NCBI GenBank assembly: GCA_964400165.1
Contig: CAYNSX010000016.1
Location: forward strand, 1-45,742
Direction: 5' to 3'
DNA length: 45,742 nt
Source: CAYNSX01 sp964400165
GTDB taxonomy: Bacteria > Armatimonadota > Hebobacteria > CAYNSX01
In this document: in pieces, positions 42,357 to 45,742 of the stretch
Layout of the letters: every line of letters begins with the position of its first letter
Numbering within the stretch: the stretch's first letter is position 1
The notes under the pieces: model-generated
What the model saw: the letters and a program-made list of their open reading frames with translations, nothing else
Databases searched by the model: none
What the model was told of the DNA's origin: nothing
Position numbers and translations under genes: made by a program

Positions 42357-44030
42357 TCACACTTGACACGTAACACTTGACACGGCCGTCAGCAGTTCGC
42401 CTTCCAATCCCCACAAATGCCCCTTCGTCAGGCGGACAGCGACGAGTTCATTGACCAGCGCTTCGTCTTCCATCCCGGGCGGGACGGGAAAGACGACGGG
42501 CTTGTTGGTGCGGGTGCGGCCGGTGAGCTTGCCCGGATCTTTCTCGCTCGGGCCTTCGACCAGCACCTCGGCGGTGGCGCCTTCGAGGGCACGGTTGACT
42601 TCGCCGCTGATGGCGTTCTGCTGGGCGATGACGCGCTCGAGCCGCTCGATCTGCCGCGGCCGCTCGATCTGGTCGGGCAGCGTGGCGCCGACGGTGCCGG
42701 GCCGCGGCGAGTAGGCGAACATATACGCCTGATCGAAGCGGAGCCGCCGGTAACCCGCCAGGTAATTCTCGACATGCGCCTCGGTCTCGCCCGGAAAGCC
42801 GACAATCAAGTCGGAAGTGACGGCGATGCCCGGCACGCGCGCGCGCAGTTTCGCAATCGTCTCCTCGTAGTAGGCCACCGTGTGCCCGCGCGCCATGCGC
42901 TTGAGCAGCGTGTCGTCGGCGGCCTGCAGCGGCAAGTGCACATGCTCGCAGACCTTCGGCAGCGTGGCGTGCGCCTCGATCAGGCGGTCGGTCACCTCCC
43001 GCGGGTGCGAACTGGTGTAGCGGATGCGGTCGAGGCCTTCGACCTCGCTCACCAATTCGAGCAGGCGCGGGAAGTCCCAGGCGGGGCCGAGGTCGTTGCC
43101 CCAGGACAGGATGTTCTGGCCGAGCAGCGTCACCTCGCGGAAGCCGTTGTCCACCAGCCAGCGCACTTCGCGCACGACATCGTCCGCCGGCCGCGAGTAT
43201 TCGCGGCCGCGCACCAGCGGCACGATGCAATAGGTGCAGCGATAATTGCAGCCCTGGATGACGGACACGAACGGCTTCAGCCGCCGGCTGGGCAGCATCC
43301 CGACCGGCGCGAAGCCGGCGGTCAGGTCGTCCTCGGGGGCGAGGGCACCGTTGCGCGGCGCGGCCACGGAGTCGTCCCAGGACAATCCGAGAGAGGGACC
43401 GGGAAGGCGGGGAGGCGGGGAGGCGGTCACATCGAGGGACCGGGAAGGCGGGGAGGCGTTCTCATCGAGGGACCGAGAAGGCGGGGAGGCGGTCACATCG
43501 AGGAACCGGGAAGGCGGGAAGGCAGTGACGCCGTTACCGCCTCCCTGCCTCCCTGCCTCCCTGGTTCCTGTCTGCACTTGCAGGAGGGTTTCCGTCGGAA
43601 TCAGCGCCAGCGGGGGTTCGCCGCGCAAATCCTGCGAGACTTCGACGAGCGGCTTGCCCTCGGCGCGCACGCGCTCGACCAGGTCGGGGATGCGCCCGAG
43701 TTGGCGCGGGCCGACGACCAGGTCCACGAACGGCGCCCGCTTGCGCAGCGCTTCACCTTCCTTCTGCGCCATGCATCCCATCACGCCGATGAGGAGCGCC
43801 GGGTTCCGCTCTTTGAGCATGCGGTAGCGGCCGAGTTGCGAATAGACCTTCTCTTCGGGCTTCTGGCGGACGGTGCAGGTGTTAATCAGAATGAGGTCGG
43901 CGCTTTCGGGGCCTGCGGCGCGGCGCCAGCCGCGGTGTTCGAGCGACAGGGCGGTCGCCTGGCTGTCGGCCTCGTTCATCTGGCAGCCGAATGTGAGGAG
44001 GAAGTAGGACGGGTGGCCGGGGTCCGGCAT
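42357..44030 (-). CDS. miaB: tRNA methylthiotransferase MiaB with in-frame repeat insertion
   Basis: A 557-residue radical-SAM methylthiotransferase for i6A37 of tRNA. The N-terminal cluster cysteines are C16, C52 and C86. The radical-SAM cysteines are C261, C265 and C268 (GCNYRCTYCIVP). The TRAM-like C-terminal part is present (EVLVEGPSEKD, GRTRTNKPVVF). The family is usually about 450 residues. The excess lies mainly between the two cluster domains (about 150-245), where 33-bp tandem repeats encode 11-residue units such as ASPPSRSLD. The C-terminal residues SSVTCQV come from a GTGTCAAGTGT word repeat. The start is leaderless (TATAAT 8 nt before the ATG). Confidence 0.93.
   Translation of the reverse strand: MPDPGHPSYFLLTFGCQMNEADSQATALSLEHRGWRRAAGPESADLILINTCTVRQKPEEKVYSQLGRYRMLKERNPALLIGVMGCMAQKEGEALRKRAPFVDLVVGPRQLGRIPDLVERVRAEGKPLVEVSQDLRGEPPLALIPTETLLQVQTGTREAGRQGGGNGVTAFPPSRFLDVTASPPSRSLDENASPPSRSLDVTASPPPRLPGPSLGLSWDDSVAAPRNGALAPEDDLTAGFAPVGMLPSRRLKPFVSVIQGCNYRCTYCIVPLVRGREYSRPADDVVREVRWLVDNGFREVTLLGQNILSWGNDLGPAWDFPRLLELVSEVEGLDRIRYTSSHPREVTDRLIEAHATLPKVCEHVHLPLQAADDTLLKRMARGHTVAYYEETIAKLRARVPGIAVTSDLIVGFPGETEAHVENYLAGYRRLRFDQAYMFAYSPRPGTVGATLPDQIERPRQIERLERVIAQQNAISGEVNRALEGATAEVLVEGPSEKDPGKLTGRTRTNKPVVFPVPPGMEDEALVNELVAVRLTKGHLWGLEGELLTAVSSVTCQV
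43400..43568 (-). repeat. In-frame 33-bp tandem repeat inside miaB
   Basis: CGAGG recurs at 43433, 43466 and 43499, an exact 33-bp period that keeps the frame. The words (GGGAAGGCGGGGAGGCGG, and CTCCCTGCCTCCCTGCC in inverted sense) match the intergenic GAGGCAGGGAGG family at 39755-39805. The two senses form an inverted arrangement around about 43530. Confidence 0.85.
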
Positions 44031-44038
44031 GGGGGGAG

Positions 44039-44044
44039 ATTATA
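44039..44044 (-). promoter_or_regulatory. -10 box TATAAT, leaderless start of miaB
   Basis: A perfect TATAAT lies 8 nt before the miaB ATG on the minus strand. No Shine-Dalgarno. Confidence 0.55.
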
Positions 44045-44089
44045 CGGAGAAAACGGGCGGGGGAGGTGTCAGGTGCCGTGGACGCAAGA

Positions 44090-44163
44090 TCGAGGAAACG
44101 AGGAAGCAAGGAAACGAGGTCCCTCACCCCCCATCCCCCTCTCCGACAGGCGGAGAGGGGGTG
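44090..44163. repeat. GAGGAAAC words and a CCCCTCTCC/GGAGAGGGG hairpin
   Basis: GAGGAAACGAGGAAGCAAGGAAACGAGG words followed by CCCCTCTCCGACAGGCGGAGAGGGG, between the divergent miaB and propeller genes. Confidence 0.6.
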
Positions 44164-44220
44164 AACGGAAGACTCAACGGCGAGGATGAGGAAAGGAGGG
44201 TCGGCGGCAGAGGACAGGAG

Positions 44221-44226
44221 TAAAAT
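44221..44226 (+). promoter_or_regulatory. -10 box TAAAAT, leaderless GTG start
   Basis: TAAAAT is 6 nt before the GTG at 44233 and only 3 nt before the ATG at 44230. The spacing seen at other leaderless genes here favours the GTG. Confidence 0.45.
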
Positions 44227-44232
44227 CGGATG

Positions 44233-45279
44233 GTGAAGCGGCGCGGGTGGCTATGGCTGGGCATAGGTGTTGTCTCGACCGTGTCGCTTTGGGCGCTGTG
44301 GGTGGTCACGGGACCGCGGATTCAGTTACCGGACGGAGCACAGGAGATAAACTTTCCGAGGTCGCGTAGATCAATTCTGGCGATCTCTCCCGACGGTCGG
44401 CGACTGGCTTCAAATGTTCGTCGTCCCGATGGACACTTTGTCGTAGAAGTGAGGGCGCTCAAAGGGGATCGCACTTCGCCAAGCACTTTCGATGGCGTAT
44501 TTCCAGTCTGGCTGCCTGATGGAACACTCGTCTCATTTCAAGACGCTCGTTACGGTTCGAATTCCAGCCTTCACTTAGATCGGCAAGGTGAGAGGGAGTC
44601 CATCCCGCTCCCGCGGATTGGCTTCTTGAGATCTGTATTCTATGACCCCAAGGAAGGCGAGTTGCTCTTCTCTGATCACGTTGAGCAGACGCGGTTCGCT
44701 TATCGGGAATGGCGGTTTTCAATCTCCAGCCGCACGATGGTTGAGACGCACGAACCGCTTCCAATGGCATACTGCAACTGCCTGTACGGTGATGGTTCGG
44801 TATGGCTGACGACCGGCGAACTCGAGAATCACACTTCCGTCTATGCGCTCTTTGACCGTAATCAGCATGGCCTGCAAGTCGCCATGGGTCTACCCGGGAT
44901 CGACGATGGGCGATTGCGACCGCTGGCTCTGGCGCCCGACGGCAGCAGTGCCATTTTTGCTCTTTGGGATGAGTCGCCGCGCAGCGCAGTCCTGAATCAA
45001 GCAGTCTCGTTGGTTTGGTCGACTCGATTCACCAGGAGACTATTCGATGCGCCCCTTTCAGCCTTGCGGGAACGATCGCGAGTTTCTTCCTTGATCATCT
45101 ATGATTTCCAAACGAGTTCATTTCAGACGCTCGGTCGGTTTGAGGGAGGCTGGCTAGAAGCGGTCTGGCACCCCAATGGAGAGGACCTGATAATTCAGAT
45201 GAATGGTAGATTGTGGCAGGTACGTCTTCCGCTGCACTTGTGGTCAAAGCCAGCGCCCGGGTACCGCGGCGGCAAGTAA
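44233..45279 (+). CDS. Membrane-anchored PD40/TolB-like beta-propeller protein
   Basis: A protein of about 348 residues with one N-terminal transmembrane helix (about 6-26) and an external propeller. Blades are marked by ILAISPDGRRLASNV, VFPVWLPDGTLVSF, LALAPDGSSAIFALW and AVWHPNGEDLIIQM. It is a smaller relative in style of the 842-aa protein at 19027. Base composition is less GC-rich than in most neighbours, so it may be acquired. The ATG at 44230 is the alternative start. No catalytic motif is seen. Confidence 0.75.
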   Translation: MKRRGWLWLGIGVVSTVSLWALWVVTGPRIQLPDGAQEINFPRSRRSILAISPDGRRLASNVRRPDGHFVVEVRALKGDRTSPSTFDGVFPVWLPDGTLVSFQDARYGSNSSLHLDRQGERESIPLPRIGFLRSVFYDPKEGELLFSDHVEQTRFAYREWRFSISSRTMVETHEPLPMAYCNCLYGDGSVWLTTGELENHTSVYALFDRNQHGLQVAMGLPGIDDGRLRPLALAPDGSSAIFALWDESPRSAVLNQAVSLVWSTRFTRRLFDAPLSALRERSRVSSLIIYDFQTSSFQTLGRFEGGWLEAVWHPNGEDLIIQMNGRLWQVRLPLHLWSKPAPGYRGGK

Positions 45280-45373
45280 GGCAACTCTCCCGCAAGGCGC
45301 GAGGGTTATCGCGTCGAATCAAATCAGCGCATGCGTCGGATGAACAGGCGCAATTCAATTGACGGAGGCTCAA

Positions 45374-45658
45374 ATGCCCTGGGTAGTGGTGCGACACAAG
45401 GTGAAGGATTATGCGAGTTGGCGGCCGGTCTTCGACCGCTCGGTGCCGAAGGTGAAGCAGTTCGGCGGCACGCAGGGGCTGGTGCTGCACACGGAGGGCG
45501 ACCCGAACGAGATTTGGGTCTGCGTCGAGTGCGACAACCTGGCCCGGATGCGGGAGTTCACGCAGTCGGACGATTTGCGGAAGGCGATGGAGGAGTCGGG
45601 TGTGGTGGACAAGCCGGATGTGTATTACCTGAAAGAGTTGCCGAAGGCGCCGGTGTAG
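45374..45658 (+). CDS. Small ABM-superfamily (dimeric alpha/beta barrel) protein
   Basis: A 94-residue protein. WVVVRHKVKDYASWRPVFDRS, LVLHTEGDPNEIWVCVECDNLARMREF and SDDLRKAMEESGVVDKPDVYYL follow the strand-helix pattern of the antibiotic-biosynthesis-monooxygenase/EthD-like ferredoxin fold, which usually forms dimers. The conserved end PDVYYLKEL is typical of small cyclase-like members. No activity can be named. GGAGG precedes the ATG. Confidence 0.75.
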   Translation: MPWVVVRHKVKDYASWRPVFDRSVPKVKQFGGTQGLVLHTEGDPNEIWVCVECDNLARMREFTQSDDLRKAMEESGVVDKPDVYYLKELPKAPV

Positions 45659-45742
45659 CCCTCTCCCCCTGACCCCCTCTCCGACGAGCGGAGAGGGGGA
45701 AGTCGTCCTCACCCCCCTGACCCCCCTCTCCCGCAATTGAGA
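45659..45742. repeat. CCCTCTCC/GGAGAGGG elements, cut by the window end
   Basis: CCCCCTCTCCGACGAGCGGAGAGGGGG followed by the start of a second element (CCTCACCCC...CCCTCTCCC) that runs off the window. Confidence 0.7.

Overview
The window is GC-rich bacterial DNA, about two thirds G+C by eye, from a draft assembly with two runs of exactly 100 N (2861-2960 and 14608-14707). The gene content is that of a free-living bacterium: enolase, pyruvate kinase, FabI, MutS, MiaB, Fe/Mn superoxide dismutase, SLH-domain and lipobox proteins. The tandem membrane proteins ending in LDPYSGKPL, the ABC-2/MoxR-type membrane genes and the very dense palindromic intergenic repeats recall Armatimonadota, Chloroflexota or Planctomycetota. 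I cannot place it further from sequence alone.

Layout. 1-2.6 kb: two tandem paralogous membrane-anchored proteins (minus strand). 3.2-5.3 kb: a methyltransferase and a MoxR ATPase. 6.1-9.0 kb: an NYN-domain protein, a degenerate Nudix protein and two cysteine-rich lipoproteins. 9.1-13.8 kb: an M14 carboxypeptidase, two small nucleases (DUF559 and GIY-YIG), fabI and a YbjQ-family protein. 14.2-16.8 kb: a repeat array, then superoxide dismutase divergent from a thioredoxin-like ferredoxin and a TlpA-type lipoprotein. 16.8-24.2 kb (minus strand): a FtsB/DivIC-like protein, pyk, a large beta-propeller protein, an SLH protein, eno and an excisionase-type HTH protein. 24.4-36.7 kb: two convergent runs of ABC-2 export genes with large membrane-anchored partners. 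36.8-45.7 kb: mutS, a TTHB210-like lipoprotein, a secreted barrel protein, miaB, a PD40 propeller protein and a small ABM-type protein.

Two genome-wide habits stand out. First, many genes have a -10 box only 6-8 nt before the start codon and no Shine-Dalgarno, so they look leaderless. Second, nearly every gap between genes is packed with palindromic repeats: the CCCTCTCC/GGAGAGGG hairpin, CGGCC/GGCCG and GCCCGC/GCGGGC hairpins, and words such as GTCGTGGG and GAGGAAAC. These are nested in one another and tandemly amplified with periods of 101, 119, 128, 142, 152 and 163 bp.

The most striking observation is that at four unrelated genes (methyltransferase, NYN protein, superoxide dismutase, TTHB210-like lipoprotein) the repeats just downstream contain one or more extra copies of that gene's own last 7-15 codons, each ending in an in-frame stop. 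The copies differ from the gene mostly at silent positions and by swaps of one stop codon for another. In every case the copy follows directly after the GGGTGAGG end of a hairpin repeat. This looks like an undescribed process in which intergenic repeats insert at, duplicate or exchange the 3' ends of genes. Related signs are a repeat inserted in frame in miaB, a DUF559 protein whose C-terminus is encoded by a repeat, and an ABC permease whose stop codon lies in a hairpin loop.
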